From Erysipelotrichaceae bacterium (lineage in GTDB: Bacteria > Bacillota_I > Bacilli_A > Erysipelotrichales > Erysipelotrichaceae): a DNA stretch of 58,737 bases. Shown piece by piece: positions 14,158 through 23,116 of this stretch; the first letter of the stretch is position 1; each line of letters begins with the position of its first letter. The notes beneath the pieces are model-generated. The model saw only the letters and a program-made list of their open reading frames with translations. It did not search any database and was not told the origin of the DNA. The stretch covers positions 1 through 58,737 of the forward strand of contig SVBN01000008.1 in NCBI GenBank assembly GCA_015058875.1, given 5' to 3'. The position numbers and the translations under genes are program-made.

Positions 14158-15783
14158 TTGCAATATGTGAAAGAAGAATATCCTTCACAGCAAGAGTTTG
14201 AGAAATATGCCTCAGCGCATGGTTATAGGATTGTTTCCGCCTATCATAGACATGCAATCACTTTAAAACATGAAATATGCGAATATGAGTTTGTTACGTC
14301 GCCAGAGGCTTTTATGAGTGGCTGGGAGTGTCCTGATTGTGATTCATCTTTAGGCGACAACGAATTATTTGCAAAGATATTCAGCAGAACTTACGGAGAG
14401 GATTATTCACTTGGGTCAGAATTCATTAGTTTAAAAAAGCCGATGCTGGTCACTCACAAAATCTGCGGGAAGAAATACAGCGTCAAGGCCTCTTCGTTAT
14501 TGAACGAAAGGATTACTTGTAACTGTTCCAGGCGTAATGAATCGCTGACAAAAGCGAATTACTACATGCAGAAATATCCCGACTGGAAATTAATCAAGTT
14601 TGATGCCATTGGAGCACCTGTGGCTATGTTACATATTCCATGCGGTCACACCAGAACCTTTCATAGTTTTGAAGGATTTATGCGAAGTCCGTCTTGTAAG
14701 ATCTGTGATTCGGAAAAGTACATCAGAATAGATTATTTACAAAGATTGCAGGAGATCCTTGGTAATAGGATCATAATGCTGGATTCATTTATAAATGCCG
14801 ATACGGAATTGCGCTTTCATTGCGTGGTTTGCGGAAACACATTCAAAAGGACACCGCGGAAAATGATTGAAAGATGTTTCTGCCCAAAATGTTCTTCAAG
14901 AATAAGCCTTTCCTACGAAAGCTTAAGAGATGTTGTGTCGGCTTTTTCAGGAGGCAGATACATAATCACAAATAAGAACAACAATACCGGTAAATATACC
15001 GTTAAAGACATTCAATCCGGATCCTCTAAGAGCATGAATCGTAATCAGATCCTTCTTGAGGCTATTGCTTCAGTGTCATATGATCTTCCGGTAGAAAATA
15101 AGCAGGCTGTTTTAGAAAAGGTAACTGCCGCTAGCATTAAAATAATAGAACACCTCGAGAAATTGCGTCAGACATCAGGATATTTCTACTATGAAGATAT
15201 TCATAGCTGCCTTACAGAATGTGTGTTATCACAAGATGCGTTCTTGCTGGGGTGGATAAATATACTGTCAATTAGCAATTACTGTTATTGTGCACAGGAG
15301 ACATGGGGACTATATGTTTTCTCAGACACAGTTGTTGATGTCAATTACGATAAAATGATTGCTGAAAGATATATTTTTGATGATCAAGGATGCAGAATCG
15401 GCTATTTCGCTGGGACCAAATTTCTTCAGGATATAGGATGTTGTTCAGATGAGAGTAATAGTGTATGTGTTGTAACAAACCGTGTACAAGGAAATGAAAC
15501 AAATATTGTTCTTGGCGGCATCACCTACAAAATCAAAGCTTCCAAGCATGGCATGGTTTCAGATGATAATTATGGTTATAAGGTGATTCTTGGATGGGTA
15601 CAGAGCAAGTACTTTCAAAAAGACAGAAACACACTGGAGGCGATAGGTGCTTTCATAAAGGAACACAACCTTGCAAGAGATGGATTTGACTCAGAATTAA
15701 AAACATATCCAGTCAAAGCTAAGACGAGAGTAAATGGTTTGTTGGATGATATTGATAAGTTGAAATGTTGTCCTGAACAATAG
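14158..15783 (+). CDS. Multi-zinc-finger protein with AbiEi-like C-terminal region
   Basis: A 541-residue cargo protein. Residues 1-270 hold four treble-clef-like repeats with Cys/His pairs: HEIC...WECPDC, HKICGKK...NCS, HIPCGH...CKICD and FHCVVCGNTF...CPKC, similar to probable zinc-ribbon domains found in prokaryotic accessory genes. Residues 340-520 (WGLYVFSD, RIGYFAGTKFLQDIG, VCVVTNRVQGN, GITYKIKASKHG) resemble the core of AbiEi/DUF6088-type antitoxin proteins. The start is a TTG with GAGG 5 bp upstream. It sits just inside the left element end, a common defence-cargo position. A nucleic-acid-binding defence or antitoxin role is inferred; it lacks TniQ motifs, so it is not obviously a target selector. 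Confidence 0.6.
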   Translation: MQYVKEEYPSQQEFEKYASAHGYRIVSAYHRHAITLKHEICEYEFVTSPEAFMSGWECPDCDSSLGDNELFAKIFSRTYGEDYSLGSEFISLKKPMLVTHKICGKKYSVKASSLLNERITCNCSRRNESLTKANYYMQKYPDWKLIKFDAIGAPVAMLHIPCGHTRTFHSFEGFMRSPSCKICDSEKYIRIDYLQRLQEILGNRIIMLDSFINADTELRFHCVVCGNTFKRTPRKMIERCFCPKCSSRISLSYESLRDVVSAFSGGRYIITNKNNNTGKYTVKDIQSGSSKSMNRNQILLEAIASVSYDLPVENKQAVLEKVTAASIKIIEHLEKLRQTSGYFYYEDIHSCLTECVLSQDAFLLGWINILSISNYCYCAQETWGLYVFSDTVVDVNYDKMIAERYIFDDQGCRIGYFAGTKFLQDIGCCSDESNSVCVVTNRVQGNETNIVLGGITYKIKASKHGMVSDDNYGYKVILGWVQSKYFQKDRNTLEAIGAFIKEHNLARDGFDSELKTYPVKAKTRVNGLLDDIDKLKCCPEQ

Positions 15784-15784
15784 T

Positions 15785-15834
15785 TGTATTATGGATCGCT
15801 CTTTCACCTTTCATCGGATTATAAAACAGCGGGT
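15785..15834 (+). repeat. 50-bp direct repeat, left copy
   Basis: Begins TGTATTATGGATCG and ends AACAGCGGGT. 48 of 50 bases match 21161-21210. The copies flank the ABC/two-component cassette. Here the terminator hairpin that the repeat starts is cut off; at the right copy it is complete. Confidence 0.85.
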
Positions 15835-15908
15835 TCAGGTAGATGCTCATAAGAAAGTTTTGAAACAAAAACTGATTCAGGCATCTGGCTGACGGGGTTG
15901 GAAAATGA

Positions 15909-15953
15909 AAAGACGGAGTGTTACATACAATTTGTGTGTAACACTCCGTCTTT
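15909..15953 (-). terminator. Strong terminator of the ABC/two-component operon
   Basis: A 17-bp perfect stem, AAAGACGGAGTGTTACA (15909-15925) with its complement at 15937-15953. The minus strand continues TTTTC. Confidence 0.85.
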
Positions 15954-15984
15954 AACTGCGCATCTAATCTCCCGAAAAAGATTA

Positions 15985-18633
15985 TTAATCACTCGCTTCC
16001 CTTATCCGATCGACAATCGTTTGTCTTGAAAGCGCCTTGTAAGAGAAAAGCGGAATGACGGCACCAAGAGCGATAAAAACAGGAAGTGCAAGAACTGCTG
16101 GCAGAAGGGTAAAGTGCGCCGAGAAGAACCAAAACATTTTTTCCAGTACTCCCGAAAGCAATGGCTCAAGGACCGCGCTCAAAAGAATTGCAAGAAACGC
16201 TGATCCTACTGCATAGAACAATCCTTCCCAAACAAGCATAACTCTGAGCTGCTGCCCGGTCATCCCGACAGCCTGAAGCATGGCAAGTTCTCTTTTGCGT
16301 GAAACAATGCCAGTGATTACGGCGTTCACGAAATTGATAATCCCTACGAGTCCTACGATGAAGCTCAGTACTGTGCCCAGCAGCAGAAACATACCTCGGA
16401 AACTGTTAAACTCCCTTTCGTAGGATGTTCGGCTCTCGTAATTATATTCCTGGCCTAATCCCTTGGTGTAATTGGAAAGAAATGTCTCCATGTCTGAGTT
16501 TGCTTCCTCGATCGTATCAAAGGCATAGTACACAGGCTCCTGATTAGCCGCGTATTTCGTAAAGGTTCCTGCATTCATCACGTACGCATCGCCCATGATC
16601 GCCCGAATGGACAGTGTATAAGGAAGCGTGACTACGGCCGCAACCTCAAAATCTATATCAGTATACTTTGCTGCCCGTCTGGACCATGACAGCCCGAAGT
16701 CCTCATTTTCCCCAAATACATGCCCTGTCTGCGGGTCATAGTATTCAAACGCTTCCACGTACCGGAGGGTTATTGTATCGCCCACATGAACCCATGACGA
16801 CCCGTCGATGACCTTTCCATAGTCGTCCATCTCGCTTATCGCCGCAATATAATGCCCGTCGGACTTGAAAAGAGGAGCCAGGTCACCTTCGATTACCGTC
16901 ATTCGGTTGAGAAGATATTCTTCTGCGCCGTAAATCATAGTATTTATGGCTCGTGTTCCAACATCGACCGGTTCACCATTTTCAAGAAGCGACTGACCGA
17001 ATTCCGGATAGTAGTGACTGAAATAGGAAGTGATATGTTCTTCCGGTACAATCTCTTCGAAGTTGTTATATTGGAAGTACATTCTTCCGCCATCCCTGAT
17101 GCCGCCCTGATCCCAAATCGCCTCGAGAGCGGCCTGCGATACGCCGTCAGCACCCTGGCCCGCACGGAAATAGCTGTTGGGAGCGACAAGAAAATCGCAG
17201 GCAGTTTTGTCGCGCAGATATTTATTCATGTCAAAACCGTTGGTGAAGAATACCGTCATGGACAAAAGCACAACCGCCAGCGCGAGAGACAGCACGGTTA
17301 TGATCGTCTTCGAGCGGCTGCGGCCCAGGTTTGCCCAGGCCATGGCGCAGGGAGATACCCTGAGTGCGCGGCGGCGTGTTTTCCTGTATTCTGATCCCTC
17401 CGTGTAACGCACCGCCTCCACCGGACTGACCTTCGCGGCCAGACGCCCGGGAAGCGCACAGGAGATCAGCACAGTTACGAGTGAGAATACTGCCGCGCCG
17501 AGGAAAAGCAGCGGGTGGGCGGATACTTTAGCAACACCGCCGATACTCAGATTGTTGAGAACGACAGGTGCCAGAAGGCCGCCCGTCAGCCAGCCAAGCA
17601 GCAGTCCAAGCGGAATCCCGATCAGGCTGAGCGCCAGCGCCTGCAGCCAGATCACTCGCCGGAGCTGTCGGCCTGTAGTGCCGACCGTTTTCAGCAGGCC
17701 ATAGAATCGAACATCTCCTGCGACTGAAATACGAAAGACGTTGTAAATCACCAAATAACCGGTCAGAAGGATCACGGCGAGCATCAGTGCAAGAATAAAG
17801 ACAGTTTCTCCGTCCATTCCCGCCGATAATTGAGCACCAGTGTAGCCCCAGTTTACGCCCGTATCGATATAATTGTTCTTTGCGGCGTCGCTGCTTTGAT
17901 ATCCGTGTCGTTCCAGTATTTCCACTAAGTCGGCTTCAATATGCCGGGAGCTTTTCAGCATGACATCAAGCCCCCAGGAGCCAACGCCGTTTTCAAGACC
18001 AACATAAGGTGAGGCGTACCCCAACTCCTGGAGCACTTTATCCACCCGGCTTTCAGGAATTAGAATAATGTGTGCCGAAGCAACCGCGTCACTTTCCCAC
18101 CATCCGGAGAGCTCAAAAGTCTGTTCGGTAGTGACACCACCAATTTCAAGGGTAACGGTGAACGATGTACCAATTTTGGGCTCGATACCAAGGTACTGCA
18201 ATACCGCGAGGTCGGTTGCAGCCTCATTGCTGCCCTCGGTGGGAGACGTACCATTCGTAGGAACGCAATAAGACCACTTTGCAGCCGTCTGATCCCAATG
18301 GTGGATCTCCACATTCGTCTTGGCAAAGCAATCATCTACCGCACCGCCGAGGAAACGATGCAGGCCATATGCTTTGATCAGTGGATCGGATTTCAATTCA
18401 TTATACTGATCCGGCGTCAGCCTCTTGAAGCTTCCGTGTGTATATCCGCCAACCATGCGGAAATTCGATTCCTGGAAGGACGCGTTGATAGACATTGTTA
18501 TGGTGAACAGCGCCGTGAACAACAGCGCCGTCAGGGCGATGGCGAGGATCGCGGCTGCGTTGCGTGTTTTGTTCGCCCGCAGGCTTTTCCAGGCAAGCCG
18601 ACGGACGCAGGCATTGTTTTTCACTCTTACCAT
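15985..18633 (-). CDS. FtsX-type ABC transporter permease
   Basis: An 882-residue permease of the MacB/FtsX superfamily. One membrane helix near residues 20-45 is followed by an extracellular domain, three helices with the FtsX signature (about 275-410), a fourth helix starting a second half (about 440-465), a second large extracellular domain and three more helices (about 750-875). This duplicated eight-helix design belongs to exporters and peptide-resistance systems rather than nutrient importers. ATG 18633 has CGGAGG; an upstream GTG is less likely. It is encoded with its ATPase, kinase and response regulator, a set usual for antimicrobial-peptide sensing and resistance. Confidence 0.88.
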   Translation of the reverse strand: MVRVKNNACVRRLAWKSLRANKTRNAAAILAIALTALLFTALFTITMSINASFQESNFRMVGGYTHGSFKRLTPDQYNELKSDPLIKAYGLHRFLGGAVDDCFAKTNVEIHHWDQTAAKWSYCVPTNGTSPTEGSNEAATDLAVLQYLGIEPKIGTSFTVTLEIGGVTTEQTFELSGWWESDAVASAHIILIPESRVDKVLQELGYASPYVGLENGVGSWGLDVMLKSSRHIEADLVEILERHGYQSSDAAKNNYIDTGVNWGYTGAQLSAGMDGETVFILALMLAVILLTGYLVIYNVFRISVAGDVRFYGLLKTVGTTGRQLRRVIWLQALALSLIGIPLGLLLGWLTGGLLAPVVLNNLSIGGVAKVSAHPLLFLGAAVFSLVTVLISCALPGRLAAKVSPVEAVRYTEGSEYRKTRRRALRVSPCAMAWANLGRSRSKTIITVLSLALAVVLLSMTVFFTNGFDMNKYLRDKTACDFLVAPNSYFRAGQGADGVSQAALEAIWDQGGIRDGGRMYFQYNNFEEIVPEEHITSYFSHYYPEFGQSLLENGEPVDVGTRAINTMIYGAEEYLLNRMTVIEGDLAPLFKSDGHYIAAISEMDDYGKVIDGSSWVHVGDTITLRYVEAFEYYDPQTGHVFGENEDFGLSWSRRAAKYTDIDFEVAAVVTLPYTLSIRAIMGDAYVMNAGTFTKYAANQEPVYYAFDTIEEANSDMETFLSNYTKGLGQEYNYESRTSYEREFNSFRGMFLLLGTVLSFIVGLVGIINFVNAVITGIVSRKRELAMLQAVGMTGQQLRVMLVWEGLFYAVGSAFLAILLSAVLEPLLSGVLEKMFWFFSAHFTLLPAVLALPVFIALGAVIPLFSYKALSRQTIVDRIREASD

Positions 18634-18638
18634 GCCGT

Positions 18639-19310
18639 TCACCTCCGGGAGAGTACACGCCCGTCCTCGATGCGAATGATCCGGTCGGCCAACTGTGCCA
18701 GTTCCTCGTTATGGGTAATCATAACAATAGTCTGGGAAAAGCGTTCACTGGTGATCTTCAAAAGCCCCATCACATCCTGGCTTGTTCTGGAATCCAGGTT
18801 GCCGGTGGGTTCATCGGCTAAAACGATTGCGGGCTTTGTGGCAAGCGCGCGTGCAATCGCGACGCGCTGCTGCTGACCGCCTGAGAGGGTGTTCGGCAGA
18901 TTGGACAGTTTGTTCTCCAAGCCCAGTGTGCGGATGATCTGATCGATATATGCCTTGTCGATCTTTCCTCCATCCAATTCAACCGGCAAGACAATATTCT
19001 CCCAGACGCTCAGTACTGGAACAAGATTGTAGCTTTGAAAAACAAAGCCTATTTTGCGGCGACGAAAGATCGTCAGTTCTTCGTCTTTCAGCGTTGACAG
19101 CTCTCGGCCATCCACTGTTACAGTTCCGGATGTCGGGCGATCTAACCCTCCAAGCATGTGAAGGAGCGTCGATTTCCCGGAACCGGACGATCCGACGATT
19201 GCAACGAACTCTCCGCTTTCTACGCACAGATCCACTCCATCCAGGGCGCGAACTTCCGCTTCACCGGAGCCGTAGGTCTTGCGCAGATCCTTTGTTTCCA
19301 AAATCGCCAT
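18639..19310 (-). CDS. ABC transporter ATP-binding protein (MacB/LolD type)
   Basis: A 223-residue ATPase with Walker A GSSGSGKST (about 40-48), Q-loop GFVFQSYNLVP, signature LSGGQQQR, Walker B IVLADEPTGNLDS and the switch histidine in MITHNEEL. The NLVP and EPTGNLDS forms are typical of partners of FtsX-like permeases. GGAGG stands before ATG 19310. The permease start follows 5 bp after its stop, so translation is coupled. With the upstream kinase and regulator it forms one minus-strand operon. Confidence 0.93.
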   Translation of the reverse strand: MAILETKDLRKTYGSGEAEVRALDGVDLCVESGEFVAIVGSSGSGKSTLLHMLGGLDRPTSGTVTVDGRELSTLKDEELTIFRRRKIGFVFQSYNLVPVLSVWENIVLPVELDGGKIDKAYIDQIIRTLGLENKLSNLPNTLSGGQQQRVAIARALATKPAIVLADEPTGNLDSRTSQDVMGLLKITSERFSQTIVMITHNEELAQLADRIIRIEDGRVLSRR

Positions 19311-19416
19311 AAGTATGCCTCCATGGAAAAAGTCTGTATTGCCTTCTTTGACAATACAGACTTTAGCATAGGATTCTTTCCAGGATCTTTCTAAAATCTA
19401 ACAGTTTTGAAAGAAT

Positions 19417-20322
19417 TCATTCTCGCGGCAGAAAGATGGAGAACGTCGAACCTTTTTCTGGTTGGCTCTCAAGTTTGATATACCCGCCTTGACCGGATAT
19501 GATTTCCCTCGCCAGATACAAGCCAAGCCCAACACCTTTTTCCTCTGCCACAGAGGGGGATCGATAAAAGCGCTGGAAAATCTTTGTTTGCTCCTCTTCC
19601 GGAATGCCTCTGCCATTGTCCGTAATGACTATGCGGCAAAACATATCATACTCTGAAACGTGAAGAGAGACTTCACCTCCAGCTGGCGTGTACTTTATGG
19701 CGTTGTCGATCAGATTTCCAATAGCTTCCTCTGTCCACTTGGCATCAAATACCGCAAATGCCTCGGTCGGCTCCTGCTTGAGCGAAATGTGTTTTTGCTG
19801 TGCTTTGGGAAGATACTGCCTGATCGTTTCCGCAAGCATGGGCTCAACTTTGGCACGCTTAGTCTGAAACTGATAGATACCAGTTTCCAAACGGGATGTT
19901 TTGACCAGCGCATCAATCAGCGTTTTGAGTTTTTCGGATTGCCCGATCAAAGATGTAATTAGCAGTCTAGCATCTTCGGAAGTTTCCTGCTCATCCAAAA
20001 GCTGAGCATAGAGAAGGATGTTGGCCATCGGTGTTTTTGTCTGATGAGAAATATCCGCTACCAGAGCTTCGATTTTCGCTTTCTGTTCACGTAAATTGCG
20101 TGCGGAGATGGCGGAGCTTTTCAAGTAGTGCGAAAGCTTTGCTTCCATAGAAGAGAGCATACTCTCGTCCCATACGCTTTCCGAAAAGTCTCCCTTTATG
20201 GCTTCGTCGAGCATGGCATCAATTCTTTTCAGCGTTTTCCTTGTGCTGTGCCGATCAAAAATCACCACGAACAATGACGCCAGAATCGCAACAGCGGCAG
20301 TGATGAATAACCAAATCTGCAT
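19417..20322 (-). CDS. Sensor histidine kinase, short N-terminus
   Basis: A 301-residue kinase. One hydrophobic helix (about 4-24) leads straight into a linker and the H-box DISHQTKTP, followed by N-box NLIDNAIKYTPAGG, G1 DNGRGIPEEE, F-box FQRFYRS and G2 GVGLGLYLA. There is almost no extracellular domain, so, as in intramembrane-sensing kinases of BceS type, the signal may come through the adjacent ABC permease. Its start lies one base after the stop of the response regulator gene. Confidence 0.9.
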   Translation of the reverse strand: MQIWLFITAAVAILASLFVVIFDRHSTRKTLKRIDAMLDEAIKGDFSESVWDESMLSSMEAKLSHYLKSSAISARNLREQKAKIEALVADISHQTKTPMANILLYAQLLDEQETSEDARLLITSLIGQSEKLKTLIDALVKTSRLETGIYQFQTKRAKVEPMLAETIRQYLPKAQQKHISLKQEPTEAFAVFDAKWTEEAIGNLIDNAIKYTPAGGEVSLHVSEYDMFCRIVITDNGRGIPEEEQTKIFQRFYRSPSVAEEKGVGLGLYLAREIISGQGGYIKLESQPEKGSTFSIFLPRE

Positions 20323-20323
20323 A

Positions 20324-21001
20324 TCACTTCATCGCCCAGGTATACCCGAGTCCATACACCGTCTTCAGATATTTCGGTTTGGACGGATCATCCTCCAACT
20401 TGTCACGCAGCCGTTTCATTGTGACGGAAAGCGCATTTTCATCGACATATTCCGCTCCGTCACTCCAGATCCGATCCACAAGCACGGGACGGCTCACGGT
20501 CATTCCTCGGTTATCCAAAAGGATGCGCAATAGCTTTTGCTCCGCTTTGCTCAGTTCGATCTGCATACCTGATCTCCGAAAAACCATGTGGTCAAAATCG
20601 AATAGAAAAGGATCTGACTGATAGATGGAAGACTCCCGCTTTTGCTCTCTGCGTAGCTGAGTATTTACGCGCGCTCGCAGAATAGCGAGGGAGAAGGGCT
20701 TTGTAATATAATCGTCCGCGCCAGATTCAAGCCCGACCACAACATCCGTTTCCATATCGTTTGCAGTCAGCAGGATAACAGGAATAGAACAGCGATTGGA
20801 TCGCAGCTCACGCAGATAGTCTAGTCCGTTGCCATCTGGAAGATTGATGTCCAGAATGAGGAGTGCATAATCTGAAATCGAAACTTTCCGTACTTCTTTT
20901 AGTGACCGACACCGATCAATCTGCAATTCATCACTCTTCAAGGCTAGACAAATACCTTGGCCTAGTGCCAAATCATCTTCTAAAAGAAGCACTTTATCCA
21001 T
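20324..21001 (-). CDS. OmpR-family response regulator
   Basis: A 225-residue regulator. The receiver has the acidic pair in LLLEDD, the phospho-acceptor Asp in LILDINLPDGNG, T in LLTANDMETD and K in YITKPFS. The C-terminal winged helix reads LSKAEQKLLRILLDNRG and ends with the YLKTVYGLGYTW strand. ATG 21001 with GGAGGTGAGG is preferred to the slightly longer frame. It probably induces the downstream ABC operon under peptide or envelope stress. Confidence 0.92.
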   Translation of the reverse strand: MDKVLLLEDDLALGQGICLALKSDELQIDRCRSLKEVRKVSISDYALLILDINLPDGNGLDYLRELRSNRCSIPVILLTANDMETDVVVGLESGADDYITKPFSLAILRARVNTQLRREQKRESSIYQSDPFLFDFDHMVFRRSGMQIELSKAEQKLLRILLDNRGMTVSRPVLVDRIWSDGAEYVDENALSVTMKRLRDKLEDDPSKPKYLKTVYGLGYTWAMK

Positions 21002-21160
21002 TTGCCTCACCTCCATATTGTTTTCTCGCGTCGCTAGTTTACCTCATAGATTCACAAATTTCAATGGCTCGTTTAGACTGCAGATTCTATGGCGATGGTA
21101 TTATCTTCGCAACGGAAACTGTGCGAACAAGAAAGAATGAGATTCACATTATGTGTTTTT

Positions 21161-21210
21161 TGTATTATGGATCGTTCTTTCACCTTTTATCGGATTATAA
21201 AACAGCGGGT
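21161..21210 (+). repeat. 50-bp direct repeat, right copy
   Basis: Matches 15785-15834 at 48 of 50 positions. The 150 bp before it carry a short open frame without a start or recognisable product. Confidence 0.85.
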
Positions 21211-21232
21211 AAGACTAAGACCCGCCGTTTTT
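21205..21232. terminator. Terminator at the right edge of the ABC cassette
   Basis: GCGGGT (21205-21210) pairs with ACCCGC (21220-21225), followed by CGTTTTT. Before the cassette arrived this was probably the terminator of the zinc-finger gene at 14158-15783. Confidence 0.65.
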
Positions 21233-21485
21233 ACTGTGTGATCTTCCAGGCTATGCTGCTTAAAGCACCGCAGATATTTTCAAGTTCCATATCTGAAAGA
21301 GGACTATCTGATACGTAGTACTTCTTGTTCTTAAACACTACAGGCACAAAACTGTTGCTGACGTTTGTATTCCCATGGCACTCTTCAGCAGGAATAATCC
21401 TGTAATATCTGATAACGGGTTGTTCCGTAATACCTCCGCCAAATATACGGTCGATAACGGTAGATGTTTTATATGGTTTTTCCAT
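21231..21485 (-). CDS. Small hypothetical protein, possibly a 5'-truncated gene
   Basis: An 84-residue frame ending at the terminator. The second half (IRYYRIIPAEECHGNTNV, FVPVVFKNKKYYVSD) looks like coding sequence, but the start at 21485 has no ribosome site and a stop lies seven codons upstream, so it may be the tail of a lost gene. No family recognised. Confidence 0.35.
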   Translation of the reverse strand: MEKPYKTSTVIDRIFGGGITEQPVIRYYRIIPAEECHGNTNVSNSFVPVVFKNKKYYVSDSPLSDMELENICGALSSIAWKITQ

Positions 21486-21590
21486 GTAATTACTATAATG
21501 GCAGAACTATTTGCATACAAGAATACTTGTACAAAAATAATTATGAATGTTGGATTGATCTACTATATGTAGGAATAAATTCAAGAGATG

Positions 21591-21681
21591 CAGGAATACC
21601 CAAGTGGTTGAAGGGACCGGTCTTGAAAACCGGCAGGTCGCGAAAGCGGCGCCTGGGTTCGAACCCCAGTTCCTGCGCCAT
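21591..21681 (+). tRNA. tRNA-Ser(TGA) inside element 1
   Basis: Acceptor GCAGGAA/TTCCTGC, anticodon stem-loop CCGGT-CTTGAAA-ACCGG (anticodon TGA), long variable arm GTCGC-GAAA-GCGGC, T arm CTGGG-TTCGAAC-CCCAG, discriminator G and encoded CCA. All arms pair well, so it should be functional. A serine tRNA is unusual as transposon cargo. Confidence 0.92.
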
Positions 21682-21684
21682 GTG

Positions 21685-21761
21685 GACCTTTAGCGCAATT
21701 GGTAAGAGCAGTCGGCCCATAACCGAGAGGCTGCAGGTTCGAGTCCTGCAGGGTCCACCAT
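21685..21761 (+). tRNA. tRNA-Met-like (CAT), degenerate
   Basis: Acceptor GGACCTT/AGGGTCC, T arm GCAGG-TTCGAGT-CCTGC and CCA are good. The anticodon loop is CCCATAA, giving CAT but with C at position 33 instead of the near-invariant U. The D stem has a G12-A23 mismatch and the anticodon stem a G27-G43 mismatch. This looks like a decaying copy or a structurally odd variant. It follows tRNA-Ser by 3 bp. Confidence 0.7.
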
Positions 21762-21775
21762 AGTATGGAGACAGC

Positions 21776-21798
21776 GGATTTATAATCCGTTTTTTTTA
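21776..21798 (+). terminator. Terminator of the tRNA-Ser/Met pair
   Basis: CGGATT (21776-21781) pairs with AATCCG (21785-21790), followed by eight T. Confidence 0.8.
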
Positions 21799-21853
21799 TA
21801 TTTTTGCCTTGTTCAGAACATATAAGAAAAGCACGACCATTATGATCGTACTT

Positions 21854-23104
21854 TTACCATCTACTTCCTTTGCTTTCATTATGTTTTGAACAAAGCATCT
21901 GGCAGTTCTCTTCAACTGTCTTGCCGCCTTTAGACCACGGTTTGATATGATCGGCGTGCATCTCCTTGTATGCATATTCCTTCCTGTTGCCTTCACGCAG
22001 ACAGTAAGGGCACTGATGATGCTGTGCCTCATATACCTTTCTGGAGGTCTTCTCGTCAAACTGACGGAGAGACAGATATTTCACATTGCCGTAGATCACA
22101 TACTGGTAAATCCCCTTCATCTTTGCCGTGACCTCATCATCGCCTACGAGTTCGGCAATTGCCTCATTGATCTCAGCAGCACTCTTGGTGATAATGTTAC
22201 CTGCAAGTTCGTCTTTCATATATGCTTCATAGATAGCTCCCCAGTCCATACCTTTCAGCGCACTGTTGTATGCGACGAACTTACTGCGGACCCATTCAAG
22301 AACCGCAGAGAAGTACTGCCACAGTTCACTGGCGTCCGCATCTCCGCGGTGATCGAGCATATACTTCGTAATGGCTTTATCGCCCTTGAGGTCGCTGTAA
22401 GTGGCTTCGCCGATCCACTTTAATGCCGTTTCCAGGTATTCCTGACGATTCCACGAACCGTTGAGCAGCGGTTCTTCTCTTTCAGTATTCGGATTGATAT
22501 TTGCGAGCTTTACGCCTCTGCCGTTTGCGGTGGAGAAACGCGACTTGGCATCCATCAACCAGGCTCCGGTATATGCAGAGTTACGGAGTTCCTGCTCATT
22601 CAGCGGCTCACCGGCAGTATTGATCGTATGGAACCACAACATCTTTTCGTCAGGTGTGCCCCGGCAGACATAGATATCCAGTTCATAGTTCAGGATCTGC
22701 TCCGCAATGTTCTGCAGGTTTTCCTGTAGGTTATTGAAATCCTGCGGCAGATCTCCCGGGAAACGTGGTGAGGATACTGCAAACTCACCGGCAATATACT
22801 TGCAAATTGCCAATGTCCTCTGCTGGCCGTCCAGACATTCGTAAGTGCCGTCTTCCTTATCCACCCAGTACATCGTGTTCAACGGGCACTCATTGAGAAC
22901 CGTCTGAATTACCGCATCACGCTTCTGATCGTTATACACGCTGTTTCGCTGAAAGGACGGTCGGATATTCAGCCTTCCGCCATATCCGAAGATACTGTCC
23001 GTTGTGCTGCCGTCGTCGGCGTCCTTCTTATAACCTTCCGCAAGATCTCTGATCGTAAACGGACGATTGAGAACATCGCGGATCCTTTTAACTTCCATTG
23101 TCAT
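21854..23104 (-). CDS. DUF262 (GmrS-like) protein with C-terminal HNH nuclease
   Basis: A 416-residue protein. The N-terminal DUF262/ParB-like domain has the LNIRPSFQRNSVYND region and the hallmark YECLDGQQRTLAI (DGQQR, about residues 90-102). The C-terminus is an HNH nuclease: CPYCLREG, HADHIKPWSKGG with the catalytic histidine, and ENCQMLCSKHNESKG. Such fusions belong to the GmrSD-like group, some of which restrict modified or foreign DNA. It starts 12 bp after the methylase stop with AAGGGGG as ribosome site, so both are made from one mRNA. Pairing with an adenine methylase suggests a restriction-modification type defence module, which is inference. Confidence 0.85.
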   Translation of the reverse strand: MTMEVKRIRDVLNRPFTIRDLAEGYKKDADDGSTTDSIFGYGGRLNIRPSFQRNSVYNDQKRDAVIQTVLNECPLNTMYWVDKEDGTYECLDGQQRTLAICKYIAGEFAVSSPRFPGDLPQDFNNLQENLQNIAEQILNYELDIYVCRGTPDEKMLWFHTINTAGEPLNEQELRNSAYTGAWLMDAKSRFSTANGRGVKLANINPNTEREEPLLNGSWNRQEYLETALKWIGEATYSDLKGDKAITKYMLDHRGDADASELWQYFSAVLEWVRSKFVAYNSALKGMDWGAIYEAYMKDELAGNIITKSAAEINEAIAELVGDDEVTAKMKGIYQYVIYGNVKYLSLRQFDEKTSRKVYEAQHHQCPYCLREGNRKEYAYKEMHADHIKPWSKGGKTVEENCQMLCSKHNESKGSRW

Positions 23105-23116
23105 AATATTGCCCCC

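Noticed and set aside
14158-15783. TniQ/TnsD target selector
   Set aside because: Although zinc-rich and next to an element end, it lacks the TniQ-type motif order, and its C-terminal half looks AbiEi-like instead.
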